Assembly (NCBI RefSeq): GCF_001696715.1
Contig: NZ_MBFM01000003.1
Coordinates: forward strand, 572,431 to 636,430
DNA from: Thauera phenolivorans
GTDB taxonomy: Bacteria > Pseudomonadota > Gammaproteobacteria > Burkholderiales > Rhodocyclaceae
Length of the DNA: 64,000 bases
Direction: 5' to 3'
Under the pieces are notes generated by a model. That model searched no databases. It was not told where the DNA came from and was given only the letters and a program-made list of their open reading frames with translations. Positions 53,823-63,124 of this stretch are shown in pieces (the stretch's first letter is position 1; each line of letters starts with the position of its first letter). The position numbers and the translations under genes are program-made.

Positions 53823-54380
53823 ATGCCCCGAATCCCCAAACTCCTCACCGGTGTCCTTCTCTGCTCCGCGGGCTTTGGCCCCTTGGCGCTCGCCGCTAGG
53901 CCATCGGATACCCCCGACATCCGGCCCGGGTTGTGGGAATTCAGTTCGCGAATCGGACTGCCGGGTGCGCCGGAGCTGTCGATCCCGCTCGCTGGGGTAC
54001 AGCAGCGGCTCGGGCTGCTGCCGCCGGATGCGCGCCGTGTCATCGAAGCCGAGATGGCCGCGCGCGGCGTGCGCCTCGGTGAGGACGGCAGTGCGCGCAG
54101 CTGCATCACGCAGGCGCAGGCGCGCAGCGCCAACATCTATTCGGGCAAGACCGAGGGGAGCTGTCAGCTCGGCGAGGTGCAGAAATCGGCTGTCGAGGTG
54201 CGTGGCACGGTCAGCTGCACCGACCCCGAAGGCACGGGCGAATTCGTCGCCCGCCTCGACGGGCCGACCCGCTTCAGGACGCGCATGGACCTGCGCTCGG
54301 CGCGCGGCAGCCTCGCCATCGATACCGAGGCGCGCTGGCTTTCCGACGACTGCGGGGCGGCGCCGGCGGCGCTACGCTGA
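53823..54380 (+). CDS. DUF3617 family exported protein
   Basis: A 185-residue protein with a signal peptide (about 1-24) and the DUF3617 pattern: DIRPGLWEFSSRIGLPG near residue 32, SARSCITQAQA, and GSCQLGEVQKSAVEVRGTVSC. Two conserved cysteine pairs probably form disulfides in the periplasm. Function is unknown. It starts 50 bp after the MOSC gene and is convergent with the aldehyde dehydrogenase. Confidence 0.75.
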   Translation: MPRIPKLLTGVLLCSAGFGPLALAARPSDTPDIRPGLWEFSSRIGLPGAPELSIPLAGVQQRLGLLPPDARRVIEAEMAARGVRLGEDGSARSCITQAQARSANIYSGKTEGSCQLGEVQKSAVEVRGTVSCTDPEGTGEFVARLDGPTRFRTRMDLRSARGSLAIDTEARWLSDDCGAAPAALR

Positions 54381-54424
54381 GGGTGCGCTGAGGGCGTGCG
54401 AAGCGCCTGCGGCGTTCGGGCGGG

Positions 54425-55924
54425 TCAGGCGCTGCCGAAGCGGATGCCCTGCGCGAGCGGCAGCGCCGACGAGTGGTTGATCGTGCATGTCGCGCGCCGC
54501 ATGTAGCCCTTCCAGGCATCGGAGCCGGACTCGCGGCCGCCGCCGGTCTCCTTTTCGCCGCCGAAGGCTCCGCCGATCTCGGCGCCGGAGGGGCCGGCGT
54601 TGACGTTGATGATCCCGCAGTCGCTGCCGCTCACCGCCAGGAAACGCTCCGCCTCGGTCAGGTCGCGCGTGAAGATCGACGAGGCGAGCCCTTGCGGCAC
54701 GTCGTTGTGCAGCGCGATCGCCTCCTCGAGTTCGTGGTAGCGCAGCACGTACAGGATGGGGGCGAAGGTTTCCCGCTTCACGAGCGCGGTCTGGGCCGGC
54801 ATCCGCAGCAGGGCGGGGTGCATGTAGCAGCCACCCTCGAGCCCGGCCGGGGATAGCCGCTCGCCGCCGGCCACGATCTCGCCACCGTCGGCGCGCGCCT
54901 GCGTCAGCGCCTCACTCATCGCGCGTCCCGCGGCGGTGTCGATCAGCGGACCGACCAGGGTCTCGGGCGCGCGCGGGTCGCCGACCACGATCTCGCGCCA
55001 GATCGCGCCCAGGCGGGCGAGCAGGGTGTCATGGATGCTGTCGTGCACGATCAGGCGGCGCAGGCTGGTGCAGCGCTGGCCGGCGGTACCCACCGCGGCG
55101 AACAGCACCGCGCGTTCGACCAGATCGAGCTGGGCGGTCGGGCATACGATCGCTGCGTTGTTGCCACCGAGCTCGAGGATGGCGCGGCCGAAGCGCGCCG
55201 CTACCCGCGGCGCGAGCGCCTTGCCCATGGCGCTCGCGCCGGTCGCCGACAGCACCGCGACGCGGCCGTCGTCGGCGAGGGCGGTGCCGAGCTCGCGCCC
55301 GCCGATGACGACCTCGAGCAGACCGTCGGGCGCCTCGGCGAAGCCCGCGCAGGCGGCGTCGAACAAGGCCTTGCAGGCGAGCGCGGTGAGCGGGGTGCGG
55401 CCCGAGGGCTTCCACACCACGCTGTCGCCGCACACCCACGCGAGCGCGGCGTTCCAGGACCACACGGCGGCCGGAAAATTGAAGGCCGAGATCACGCCGA
55501 CGACGCCGGCCGGGTACCATTGCTCCATGAGTCGGTGACCGGGGCGCTCGCTGGCGATCGTGAGCCCATGCAGCTGGCGCGAGAGGCCGCACGCAAAGTC
55601 GCAGATGTCGATCATCTCCTGCACTTCGCCCTCGGCTTCCGCGCGGATCTTGCCGGTTTCGATCGTGATCAGCTCGCCCAGCACTGGCTTGTGGGTGCGC
55701 AGGATCTGGCCGAAGCGACGCACGAGCTCTCCGCGGCGAGGCGCAGGCAGTTCGCGCCAGGCGAGAAATGCGGCGGAGGCGCGTGCAAGCGCAGCCTCGA
55801 CCGATGGGGTGGGGTCGAGACGGGCGACGATCTCGCCGCTGATCGGCGTGCGCACCGGCAGCGTGCCCTCGCGCAGGGCCTCGGGTGCGAGCCCCAGGCT
55901 GGAAAGCAGGGAGGTGATGTCCAT
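54425..55924 (-). CDS. Aldehyde dehydrogenase, ALDH7 (aminoadipate-semialdehyde dehydrogenase-like)
   Basis: A 499-residue NAD-dependent aldehyde dehydrogenase of the ALDH7/AmaB type. Visible are VISAFNFPAAVWSWNAALAW near residue 155, catalytic Glu in ILELGGNNAAIV, catalytic Cys in GTAGQRCTSLRRL near residue 290, and GAFGGEKETGGGRESGSDAWKGYMRR at the end. In bacteria these act in lysine or pipecolate degradation, but the substrate here is unassigned. The ATG at 55922-55924 is a normal family start. Confidence 0.88.
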   Translation of the reverse strand: MDITSLLSSLGLAPEALREGTLPVRTPISGEIVARLDPTPSVEAALARASAAFLAWRELPAPRRGELVRRFGQILRTHKPVLGELITIETGKIRAEAEGEVQEMIDICDFACGLSRQLHGLTIASERPGHRLMEQWYPAGVVGVISAFNFPAAVWSWNAALAWVCGDSVVWKPSGRTPLTALACKALFDAACAGFAEAPDGLLEVVIGGRELGTALADDGRVAVLSATGASAMGKALAPRVAARFGRAILELGGNNAAIVCPTAQLDLVERAVLFAAVGTAGQRCTSLRRLIVHDSIHDTLLARLGAIWREIVVGDPRAPETLVGPLIDTAAGRAMSEALTQARADGGEIVAGGERLSPAGLEGGCYMHPALLRMPAQTALVKRETFAPILYVLRYHELEEAIALHNDVPQGLASSIFTRDLTEAERFLAVSGSDCGIINVNAGPSGAEIGGAFGGEKETGGGRESGSDAWKGYMRRATCTINHSSALPLAQGIRFGSA

Positions 55925-56173
55925 GGTCGTGCTCCGCGGCGCCATCGATAAAAAGTCGACCGTGCCACGAATGGAATCGTTCGAAACTGCTGGGGCACGC
56001 TAATGGCGTTCAAGCTCGTGGTCTTCGGCCTGATCGTGGTGGCGATCGCCATGCTGGCACGGCGAGGTTATCGTGCGTCGATCGACGCCCACAAACGGGC
56101 AATCGGCTCAAGGCCGCCGTTACCGACTGCGCCTATACTGGGCGGGCACTTAAACCGCAAGGAGGAGGGAAAC

Positions 56174-56383
56174 ATGCCGAACCATGTCTACAAGCTCGTC
56201 GAGATCGTCGGTTCATCGGAGACGGGGACCGACGACGCGATCCGCAACGCCCTCGAGACGGCGGCCAACACGATCCGCCACATCGACTGGTTTGAAGTGA
56301 TGGAGACGCGCGGCCACGTGGTCGGTGGCAAGGTGGCGCATTACCAGGTGACTCTGAAGATCGGTTTCCGGCTGGACGCCTGA
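56174..56383 (+). CDS. Dodecin (flavin-binding)
   Basis: A 69-residue protein that forms dodecamers storing or buffering flavin. The start MPNHVYKLVEIVGSSE, the central NALETAANTIRHIDWFEV (flavin-stacking Trp) and YQVTLKIGFRLD are diagnostic. The GGAGGAGGGAAAC before the ATG at 56174 fixes the start. An in-frame open extension with a possible membrane helix reaches back to 56003 but has no comparable ribosome site. Confidence 0.93.
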   Translation: MPNHVYKLVEIVGSSETGTDDAIRNALETAANTIRHIDWFEVMETRGHVVGGKVAHYQVTLKIGFRLDA

Positions 56384-56441
56384 GGCCGGGCCTGCTTGGC
56401 CGCGGCCGCCCTCGTGGGCCGACCGCGGTCCAGGCTGCCGC

Positions 56442-57293
56442 TCAGATGCGCGGCGCGCCAGTCAATTCATGGATCTGGGCAACGGTCTCGTCATCGAGGC
56501 CGAGCTCAGCGGCCAGGGTGCGCAGATAGTCCGCCTCGGCCTGGGTGTCGACATCGATCGCGAGCAGCGAGGCGGCGTACACCTCGGCGGCGAGCGCGGG
56601 GCTGTTCACATCGGCTACGAGGGCCCGGATATCGAGCGGCTTGCGCAACTCCTGCATCAAGAACTCCTTTTCCTCCGCACTGACGCCGTCGTCGTCGATC
56701 CTGCCGACGAGGCGCTGCACCTCCGCCTCGTCTACCTTGCTGTCGGCCTTTGCGGCCGAGATCATCGCCCGCAGCACGAGTTCCTCCGCGCCTGGGGTCG
56801 TCAGGCGACTCGCCTCCTGCTGGAGCTCTGGAGTGAGGTTCGCGGAACGGGCGCCGCCCGTCATGCGGTTCTTCAGCGCGGCCATCGCGATCGTGGCGAG
56901 GATCGCCATTCCCGTCTTGCCGAGTGCGCTGCTGCGTGCCGAGCTGCTTCCCGTGCTGGCGCCGCCGCCGAGCAGTCCGCCGAGCAGGTCGCCGAGTCCT
57001 CCGCCGGTTGCCGCGGACCGTCCGCCTGCGCCTCCGCCGAGCGCGCCGCCGAGGAGGTCACCAAGGCCACCGGTGCTGCGCGCGCCGCCCGATTGGCCGC
57101 CCAGCACGCCGCCGAGCAGATCGCCGAGACCACCGCTGCTGCTGCTGCGCGAGGCACCACCGCCGAGGACCGCGCCGAGGAGGTCGCCGAGTCCGCCCGC
57201 GCCTTGGGCGCCGGCTGCATGCTCGAGGCGGGAGCGGCTCTGGCTGGCCATGCCACCCTGCAACAACTGACCGAGGATGTTTCCGAGGTTCAT
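56442..57293 (-). CDS. DUF533 / TerB-like protein with glycine-rich repeats
   Basis: A 283-residue protein. The N-terminus (MNLGNILGQLLQGG) leads into four tandem repeats of about 21 residues, each beginning GGLGDLLGG, spanning about residues 32-118. A hydrophobic segment follows, then a C-terminal DUF533 (TerB-like, helical) domain at about 165-280 with AMISAAKADSKVDEAEVQRLV. E. coli YebE is a relative. Function is unknown. The ATG at 57291-57293 is preceded by GGAGACGGAC. Confidence 0.82.
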   Translation of the reverse strand: MNLGNILGQLLQGGMASQSRSRLEHAAGAQGAGGLGDLLGAVLGGGASRSSSSGGLGDLLGGVLGGQSGGARSTGGLGDLLGGALGGGAGGRSAATGGGLGDLLGGLLGGGASTGSSSARSSALGKTGMAILATIAMAALKNRMTGGARSANLTPELQQEASRLTTPGAEELVLRAMISAAKADSKVDEAEVQRLVGRIDDDGVSAEEKEFLMQELRKPLDIRALVADVNSPALAAEVYAASLLAIDVDTQAEADYLRTLAAELGLDDETVAQIHELTGAPRI

Positions 57294-57543
57294 CTGTCCG
57301 TCTCCTTGAAGTGAGCGCCCGGGCTGAGCAGTCAATCTGCTTTTCCGGCCGACTGTGGCAGTGTGCTGCATTCCGCTACCCGAGGTCCATCCCGGTGATG
57401 CCGTCGTGCTGGCGGCAGCGGTGTCCGGCCCGTATCGCACTCGCCCCGCTGCGCAAAAACCGCGATTCCGGGCGCGCATTGGTTAAACTTTCGCCTTTGC
57501 GCGCAGGCGCATCGCCAAACCCGAAGATCACGAGGACCCCTAC

Positions 57544-59007
57544 GTGAAGTACATCTCCACGCGCGGCCACGCCGGCCAACCCCAAAATCCCGAGTTCTGC
57601 GACATCCTGCTCGGTGGCCTGGCGCCCGATGGCGGGCTCTACCTGCCCGAAAGCTATCCGCAGGTCACGCGCGCGGAGCTCGACGGCTGGCGCGGCCTGT
57701 CCTACGCCGACCTTGCTTTCGCGATCCTGTCGAAATTCATCACCGACATCCCGCCCTCGGATCTCGAGGCGATCTGCCGCAAGACCTATACCGCCGAGGT
57801 CTACTGCCATGCGCGCGCGGGTGACGAGCGGGCGGAGATCACGCCGGTGCACTGGCTCGAGAAGGGTGCCGACGGCCGCGGCCGGTTCGGCCTGCTCGAA
57901 CTCTCCAACGGTCCCACGCTCGCCTTCAAGGACATGGCGATGCAGCTGCTCGGCAACCTGTTCGAGTACGTTCTCGCAAAGCGCGGCGAGACCATCAACA
58001 TCCTCGGCGCTACCTCGGGCGATACCGGCTCCGCCGCCGAGTACGCGATGCGCGGCAAGCACGGCGTGCGCGTCTTCATGCTGTCGCCGCACGGCAAGAT
58101 GAGCGCCTTCCAGCGCGCGCAGATGTATTCGCTACAGGACGACAACATCTTCAATATCGCCGTTACCGGCATGTTCGACGACGCCCAGGACATCGTGAAG
58201 GCGGTGTCCAACGACCACGCCTTCAAGGCGAAACACCGGATCGGCGCAGTCAACTCGATCAACTGGGCGCGGGTGGCGGCGCAGATCGTCTATTACTTCA
58301 AGGGCTACTTCGCGGCCACGCAGAGCAACGACGAGCAAGTCGCGTTCTGCGTGCCCTCGGGCAACTTCGGCAACATCTGCGCCGGCCACATCGCCCGCCG
58401 GATGGGCTTGCCGGTGGCGAAGCTGATCCTCGCCACCAACGAGAACGACGTCCTCGACGAGTTTTTCCGCACCGGGGTGTACCGCCCGCGCAAGGCCGCC
58501 GAGACCCACGTCACCTCCAGCCCCTCGATGGACATCTCGAAGGCCTCGAACTTCGAGCGCTTCGTCTTCGACCTCGTCGGTCGCGATCCGGAGCGGGTGG
58601 CCGCGCTGTGGGCCGAGGTCGATGCGGGGCGTTCGTTCGACCTCTCGGGCACGCCCGAATTCGCGCGCATCGCCGAGTTCGGCTTCGTATCCGGCGCCAG
58701 CAGCCACGCCGACCGCCTGGCGACGATCCGCAAGGTGTACGAGCAGTATGGCGTGATGGTCGACACCCACACCGCCGACGGTGTGAAGGTCGCGTGGGAG
58801 CGCATCGGCGAGGTGCCGACGGGGGTGCCGGTGCTGGTGCTCGAGACCGCGCTGCCGGTGAAGTTCGCCGAGACCATCCGCGAGGCGCTCGGACGAGATC
58901 CCGAGCGTCCCGCCGATCTCGAGGGCATCGAGCGCTTGCCCCAGCGGGTCGAGGTCATGGCGCCGGAGGTGGACACGATCAAGCGCTTCATCGCCGAGCG
59001 CGTCTGA
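57544..59007 (+). CDS. thrC: Threonine synthase
   Basis: A 487-residue PLP enzyme making threonine from phosphohomoserine, the long-form (E. coli-type) synthase. The N-terminal YISTRGHAGQPQNPEFCDILLGG, PLP lysine in GPTLAFKDMAMQLLG near residue 125, ATSGDTGSAAEYAM and VPSGNFGNICAGHIARRMG are present. The start is GTG at 57544. It is the usual partner of hom but is separated here by six unrelated genes. Confidence 0.96.
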   Translation: MKYISTRGHAGQPQNPEFCDILLGGLAPDGGLYLPESYPQVTRAELDGWRGLSYADLAFAILSKFITDIPPSDLEAICRKTYTAEVYCHARAGDERAEITPVHWLEKGADGRGRFGLLELSNGPTLAFKDMAMQLLGNLFEYVLAKRGETINILGATSGDTGSAAEYAMRGKHGVRVFMLSPHGKMSAFQRAQMYSLQDDNIFNIAVTGMFDDAQDIVKAVSNDHAFKAKHRIGAVNSINWARVAAQIVYYFKGYFAATQSNDEQVAFCVPSGNFGNICAGHIARRMGLPVAKLILATNENDVLDEFFRTGVYRPRKAAETHVTSSPSMDISKASNFERFVFDLVGRDPERVAALWAEVDAGRSFDLSGTPEFARIAEFGFVSGASSHADRLATIRKVYEQYGVMVDTHTADGVKVAWERIGEVPTGVPVLVLETALPVKFAETIREALGRDPERPADLEGIERLPQRVEVMAPEVDTIKRFIAERV

Positions 59008-59024
59008 GCCTGTCCCAATGAACA

Positions 59025-59054
59025 CGGCCGCGGCCCCGGATGGGACCGCGGCCG
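59025..59054 (+). terminator. GC-rich hairpin between thrC and nadC
   Basis: A perfect 9-bp stem (59025-59033 with 59046-59054), 17 bp after the thrC stop and before the convergent nadC stop. The T tract is minimal, so it may be a bidirectional barrier. Confidence 0.55.
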
Positions 59055-59083
59055 TTCGCCGCATGACGGGCGCTCGACGAAGC

Positions 59084-59929
59084 TTACTGCTCGACGTGGC
59101 GCAGCGACAGGTCCAGTGCGGTGACGTCCTTGGTGAGGCTGCCGATCGAGATGCGGTCCACGCCGGTCTCGGCGATCGCCCGCACGCGGTCGAAGATCAC
59201 CCCCCCGGAAGCCTCGAGCTCCGCGCGGCCGGCGGTGACCGTCACCGCCTCGCGCATCTGTTCGAGCGTCATGTTGTCGAGCAGGATCATCCTCACGCCG
59301 GCGTCGAGCGCCTCGCGCAGCTGCTCCAGGTTCTCGACCTCGACCTCGATGAAGACGCCGCTCGGGGCGATCGCGCGTGCCTGCGCCACCACCTGCCGGA
59401 TGCCGCCGGCGGCCATGATGTGGTTTTCCTTGATCAGGATGCCGTCGTAGAGGCCGACGCGGTGATTGGTGCCGCCGCCGACCTGCACCGCGTATTTCTG
59501 TGCGAGGCGCAGGCCGGGCAGGGTCTTGCGGGTATCGACGATCTTCGCCCGCGTGCCGGCCACCGCATCGACGAAGCGCCGGGTGACCGTCGCCGTGCCC
59601 GACAGCAGCTGGAGGAAGTTCAGCGCGGTGCGCTCTGCGGTCAGCAGGTCGCGCGCGCCGGCGACGATCTCGCACAGCACCTCGTTGGCCTTGACGCGAT
59701 CACCGTCCTTCACGTGCCACACCACCGCGGCGCTCGGGCTGAGGGCGGCGAAGGTGGCGTCGAACCAGGCGACGCCGCACACCACCGCGTCCTCGCGCGT
59801 GATCACCTGGCCGCGGGCATCGGTGTCTGCGGGGATCAGGCGCGCGGTAAGGTCACCCGTGCCGATGTCTTCCGCCAGCGAGGCGGCGACGTTGCGCTGG
59901 ATTTCGACGCGAAGCTGTTCGGAAAGCAT
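59084..59929 (-). CDS. nadC: Nicotinate-nucleotide pyrophosphorylase (carboxylating)
   Basis: A 281-residue enzyme that converts quinolinate and PRPP to nicotinate mononucleotide in NAD synthesis. [16 protein letters not shown] near residue 22, [24 protein letters not shown] near residue 103, and [26 protein letters not shown] near 137 are the family core, and [17 protein letters not shown] ends it. The ATG at 59927-59929 is typical. It lies 106 bp downstream of the NAD(P)HX repair gene on the same strand. Confidence 0.96.
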   Translation of the reverse strand: MLSEQLRVEIQRNVAASLAEDIGTGDLTARLIPADTDARGQVITREDAVVCGVAWFDATFAALSPSAAVVWHVKDGDRVKANEVLCEIVAGARDLLTAERTALNFLQLLSGTATVTRRFVDAVAGTRAKIVDTRKTLPGLRLAQKYAVQVGGGTNHRVGLYDGILIKENHIMAAGGIRQVVAQARAIAPSGVFIEVEVENLEQLREALDAGVRMILLDNMTLEQMREAVTVTAGRAELEASGGVIFDRVRAIAETGVDRISIGSLTKDVTALDLSLRHVEQ

Positions 59930-60035
59930 GGTTGCGCTCGGCGATGATGGATCGGGCCCCGATTCTATCATCGGGGACGAAGCCCGATCGTCGCAGCGAC
60001 GCGGTGCGGGATCAGTGAGCCGACCGGGGCCGGAC

Positions 60036-61541
60036 TCAGCGACTGCGCGCTGCGGCGAGGAGCCAGCCATTGAAGACGCCACGCGAGGCATCGACCACCT
60101 CGCTCGCGCTCAGGCCGATCGGGCCGACGCCTTCGCGCGCGAGTCGGTCGGCCGCTGCCCCGTGCAGGTGGACCGCCGCGATCAGTGCCGGCTCGGGGGA
60201 CCAGCCCTGGGCGAGCAGGCCAAGCACCAGGCCGGTCAGCACATCGCCCATGCCGGCGGTGGCCATGCCGGGATGGCCCGTGCCGTTGATGAACCAGCGC
60301 CCGTCGGGCGTCGCCACAAGGCTGCCGCAGCCCTTGAGCACGACCAGAGAGGCGTAGCGGTGGGCGAGCTCGAGGACGGCGGTGAGGCGATCGCGTTGTA
60401 CGCTCGCGGTGTCGGTGCCGAGCAGGCGCGCGGCCTCGGCGGGATGCGGAGTGAGCAGGCTGGCGGACTGACGCGCGACCAGCGCCGCCTGTAGCGCGGG
60501 GTCGCGCCCGATGAGGTTGAGCGCGTCGGCGTCGAGCACCAGCGGATAGTCGGTGCCGAGCGCGGCGGTGAGCAGGGTGGCGGCCTCGGCGCCGGTGCCG
60601 AGACCGGGGCCGACCGCGAGCGCGGTGAGCTTTTCCGGCAGCTTGCGGGCCTGGCGCAGCATCAGCTCGGGGCGACCGGGGTCGACCGCGGGGCCGCCCG
60701 GGTCGAGCAGACCGACATAGACGCGGCCGCTGCCGACCCACAACGCCGCACGGCCGGCGAGGAGGGCGGCGCCGACCATGCCGGTGTCGCCCCCGAGCAC
60801 CCCGGCGTCGCCGTGGCGACCCTTGTGGGTGTTCCGCGGGCGCGGCTGCAGCGAGGAGGCGAACAGCGCGGGGGTGATCGAATGGCCCAGCGGCGGCAGG
60901 CAGGCGGGACAGTCGAGGTCGAGGCGCTGGACCGAGATGTTGCCGCAATAGTCCGGGCCGTCGTTGGTGAGCAGGCCGGGCTTGAGCGCGATGAAGGTGG
61001 TGGTGTGGGTGGCGATGAAGGTGGTGCCGAGCGGCTGACCGGTATCGGCATCCAGCCCGCTCGGGATGTCGAGCGCCATGCGTGGCGCGGGCAGGGCATT
61101 GAGGCGGGCGATCCAGTCGGCGTAGAGGCCTTCGACCGGGCGGCCGAGGCCGATGCCGAAGAGCGCATCCACCACGAGCGCCCAGCCCGCCTCGGGCGGA
61201 TCGGGCAGCTCGGTCAGCGGGCACCCGCCGGCGGCAAGATAGTCCGCATGGGCCTTGGCCGCGTCGGCGGGCAGCCTCGCCGGGTCGGCGGCAAGCAGCG
61301 CGATCACTTCACGTCCGGCCTGGCGCAGATGGCGGGCCATGACGAGGCCGTCGCCGCCGTTGTTGCCGGGGCCGCAGGCGATGAGAACCGGGCCTGGCCG
61401 GTCGAGGAGCAGGCGGACCGCATCCTCGGCGGCAGCGCGCCCGGCACGTTCCATCAGCGACGGGCGTGCGCTGCTGGCGAAGCGGTTCTCGATATCCCGT
61501 ATGGCCGCGATCGGGTAGATGGGCTGCGCAGGCGTGAACAT
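60036..61541 (-). CDS. nnr: Bifunctional NAD(P)HX epimerase / dehydratase
   Basis: A 501-residue fusion repairing hydrated NADH and NADPH. The N-terminal YjeF_N epimerase (about 1-210) has [18 protein letters not shown] and [14 protein letters not shown]. The C-terminal dehydratase (about 225-500) has [24 protein letters not shown] and [21 protein letters not shown]. The ATG at 61539-61541 gives [18 protein letters not shown]. It neighbours nadC, so two NAD-related genes are paired. Confidence 0.94.
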   Translation of the reverse strand: MFTPAQPIYPIAAIRDIENRFASSARPSLMERAGRAAAEDAVRLLLDRPGPVLIACGPGNNGGDGLVMARHLRQAGREVIALLAADPARLPADAAKAHADYLAAGGCPLTELPDPPEAGWALVVDALFGIGLGRPVEGLYADWIARLNALPAPRMALDIPSGLDADTGQPLGTTFIATHTTTFIALKPGLLTNDGPDYCGNISVQRLDLDCPACLPPLGHSITPALFASSLQPRPRNTHKGRHGDAGVLGGDTGMVGAALLAGRAALWVGSGRVYVGLLDPGGPAVDPGRPELMLRQARKLPEKLTALAVGPGLGTGAEAATLLTAALGTDYPLVLDADALNLIGRDPALQAALVARQSASLLTPHPAEAARLLGTDTASVQRDRLTAVLELAHRYASLVVLKGCGSLVATPDGRWFINGTGHPGMATAGMGDVLTGLVLGLLAQGWSPEPALIAAVHLHGAAADRLAREGVGPIGLSASEVVDASRGVFNGWLLAAARSR

Positions 61542-61585
61542 TGGGCGTCTCCGTGATCGAGGCGCCGATTCTACGGCCTGGACTT

Positions 61586-63124
61586 TCATGATGGTTGACG
61601 CTTATCGACCCGGACCTCGCGCACCTCGCCGATCTTGCCGTCTTCATCGGCCGACTCCAGCCTCACGGTGAAGCCCCACAGGCGGGCCAGATGCCTGAGC
61701 ACTTCGTCGGCGGTCGCGTCGAGCGGCCGGCGCCGGTACTGCTGGTGGCGCAGGGTGAGCGAGCGGTCGCCGCGCAGATCGACGTTCCACACCTGGATGT
61801 TGGGCTCGCGCGCGCCGAGGTCGTATTGCGAGGACAGGATGGTGCGCAGCCGCGCGTAACCCTCGTCGTCGTGGATCGCCGACACCGCGAGCTTGTCCTT
61901 GCGGTCGTCATCGAGCACGGCGAAAAGGCGTAAGTCGCGCATCAGCTTGGGCGACAGGTACTGGGCGATGAAGCTCTCGTCCTTGAAGTTGCGCATCGCG
62001 AAGTCGAAGCTCTCGAGCCAGTCGGTCCCCGCCAGTTCAGGGAACCAGCGGCGGTCCTCTTCGGTGGGCGCGTCGCAGATGCGGCGGATGTCCTGCCACA
62101 TCGAGAAGCCGAGCGCGTAGGGGTTGATGCCGTTGTACCAGCGGCTGTTGTAGGGCGGCTGTGCGATGACGTTGGTGTGAGATTGCAAAAACTCGAGCAT
62201 GAAGCTGTCGGCGAGCAGGCCCTCGTCGTACAGGGTATGGAGCAGGGTGTAGTGCCAGAAGGTGGCCCAGCCCTCATTCATGACCTGGGTCTGGCGCTGG
62301 GGAAAGAAGTACTGGGCGATCTTGCGCACGATGCGAACGACCTCGCGCTGCCAGGGCTCGAGCAGCGGCGCGTTCTTCTCGATGAAGTAGAGCAGGTTCT
62401 CCTCGGGCTCGGGCGGGAAGCGCTTCTGCGCGACCGAGGATCCGGCGGCCGTCTCGTGCGCCGGCAGCGTGCGCCACAAGTCGTTGACCTGGCTCTGCAG
62501 GTACTCGGCGCGCTCCTGCTGGCGTAGCTTCTCCTTGGCGATCGACAGCGGCGCCGGACGGCGGTAGCGGTCCACGCCAAGGTTCATCAGCGCATGGCAG
62601 GAGTCGAGCAGCAGCTCGACTTCCTCCTCGCCGTAGCGCTCCTCGCACTGTGAAATATAGTTCCGCGCGAACACCAGGTAATCGATGATCGCCTCGGCGT
62701 CGGTCCAGGTTCGGAATAGATAGTTGCCCTTGAAGAAGCTGTTGTGGCCGTAGGCGGCGTGGGCGATCACCAGCCCCTGCATCGTCAGGGTGTTCTCCTC
62801 CATGAGGTAGGCGATGCAGGGGCTGGAGTTGATGACGATCTCGTAGGCCAGGCCCATCTGGCCGCGCCGGTAGCCCTTTTCGGTGGAAAGGAAATGCTTG
62901 CCGAACGACCAATGGTGGTAATTGACCGGCATCCCGACCGAGGCGTACGCGTCCATCATCTGCTCGGCGGTGATGATTTCGATCTGCACCGGGTAGGTGT
63001 CGAGCGCGTAGCCCTTTGCGACGCGGGCGATCTCGAGGTGGTAGCGCTCGATGCTCTCCAGCGTCCATTCGGAACCGGTGGGCAGCGGACGATGCGGGGG
63101 CGTGCGTGGCATCGGTGCGTTCAT
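61586..63124 (-). CDS. spoVR: SpoVR family protein
   Basis: A 512-residue protein homologous to E. coli YcgB and Bacillus SpoVR. Visible are MPVNYHHWSFGKHFLSTEKGY near residue 64, CIAYLMEENTLTMQGLVIAHA, VMNEGWATFWHYTLLHTLYDEG near residue 285, and RWYNGINPYALGFSMWQDI. Role is unknown; it is part of a stress-linked group with YeaH and the kinase YeaG/PrkA. Its ATG shares one base with the stop of the DUF444 gene (TGATG). Confidence 0.94.
   Translation of the reverse strand: MNAPMPRTPPHRPLPTGSEWTLESIERYHLEIARVAKGYALDTYPVQIEIITAEQMMDAYASVGMPVNYHHWSFGKHFLSTEKGYRRGQMGLAYEIVINSSPCIAYLMEENTLTMQGLVIAHAAYGHNSFFKGNYLFRTWTDAEAIIDYLVFARNYISQCEERYGEEEVELLLDSCHALMNLGVDRYRRPAPLSIAKEKLRQQERAEYLQSQVNDLWRTLPAHETAAGSSVAQKRFPPEPEENLLYFIEKNAPLLEPWQREVVRIVRKIAQYFFPQRQTQVMNEGWATFWHYTLLHTLYDEGLLADSFMLEFLQSHTNVIAQPPYNSRWYNGINPYALGFSMWQDIRRICDAPTEEDRRWFPELAGTDWLESFDFAMRNFKDESFIAQYLSPKLMRDLRLFAVLDDDRKDKLAVSAIHDDEGYARLRTILSSQYDLGAREPNIQVWNVDLRGDRSLTLRHQQYRRRPLDATADEVLRHLARLWGFTVRLESADEDGKIGEVREVRVDKRQPS

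Noticed and set aside
56384-56441. Bidirectional terminator between dodecin and the DUF533 gene
   Set aside because: Several GC-rich partial inverted repeats exist, but none forms a clean stem with a T tract.
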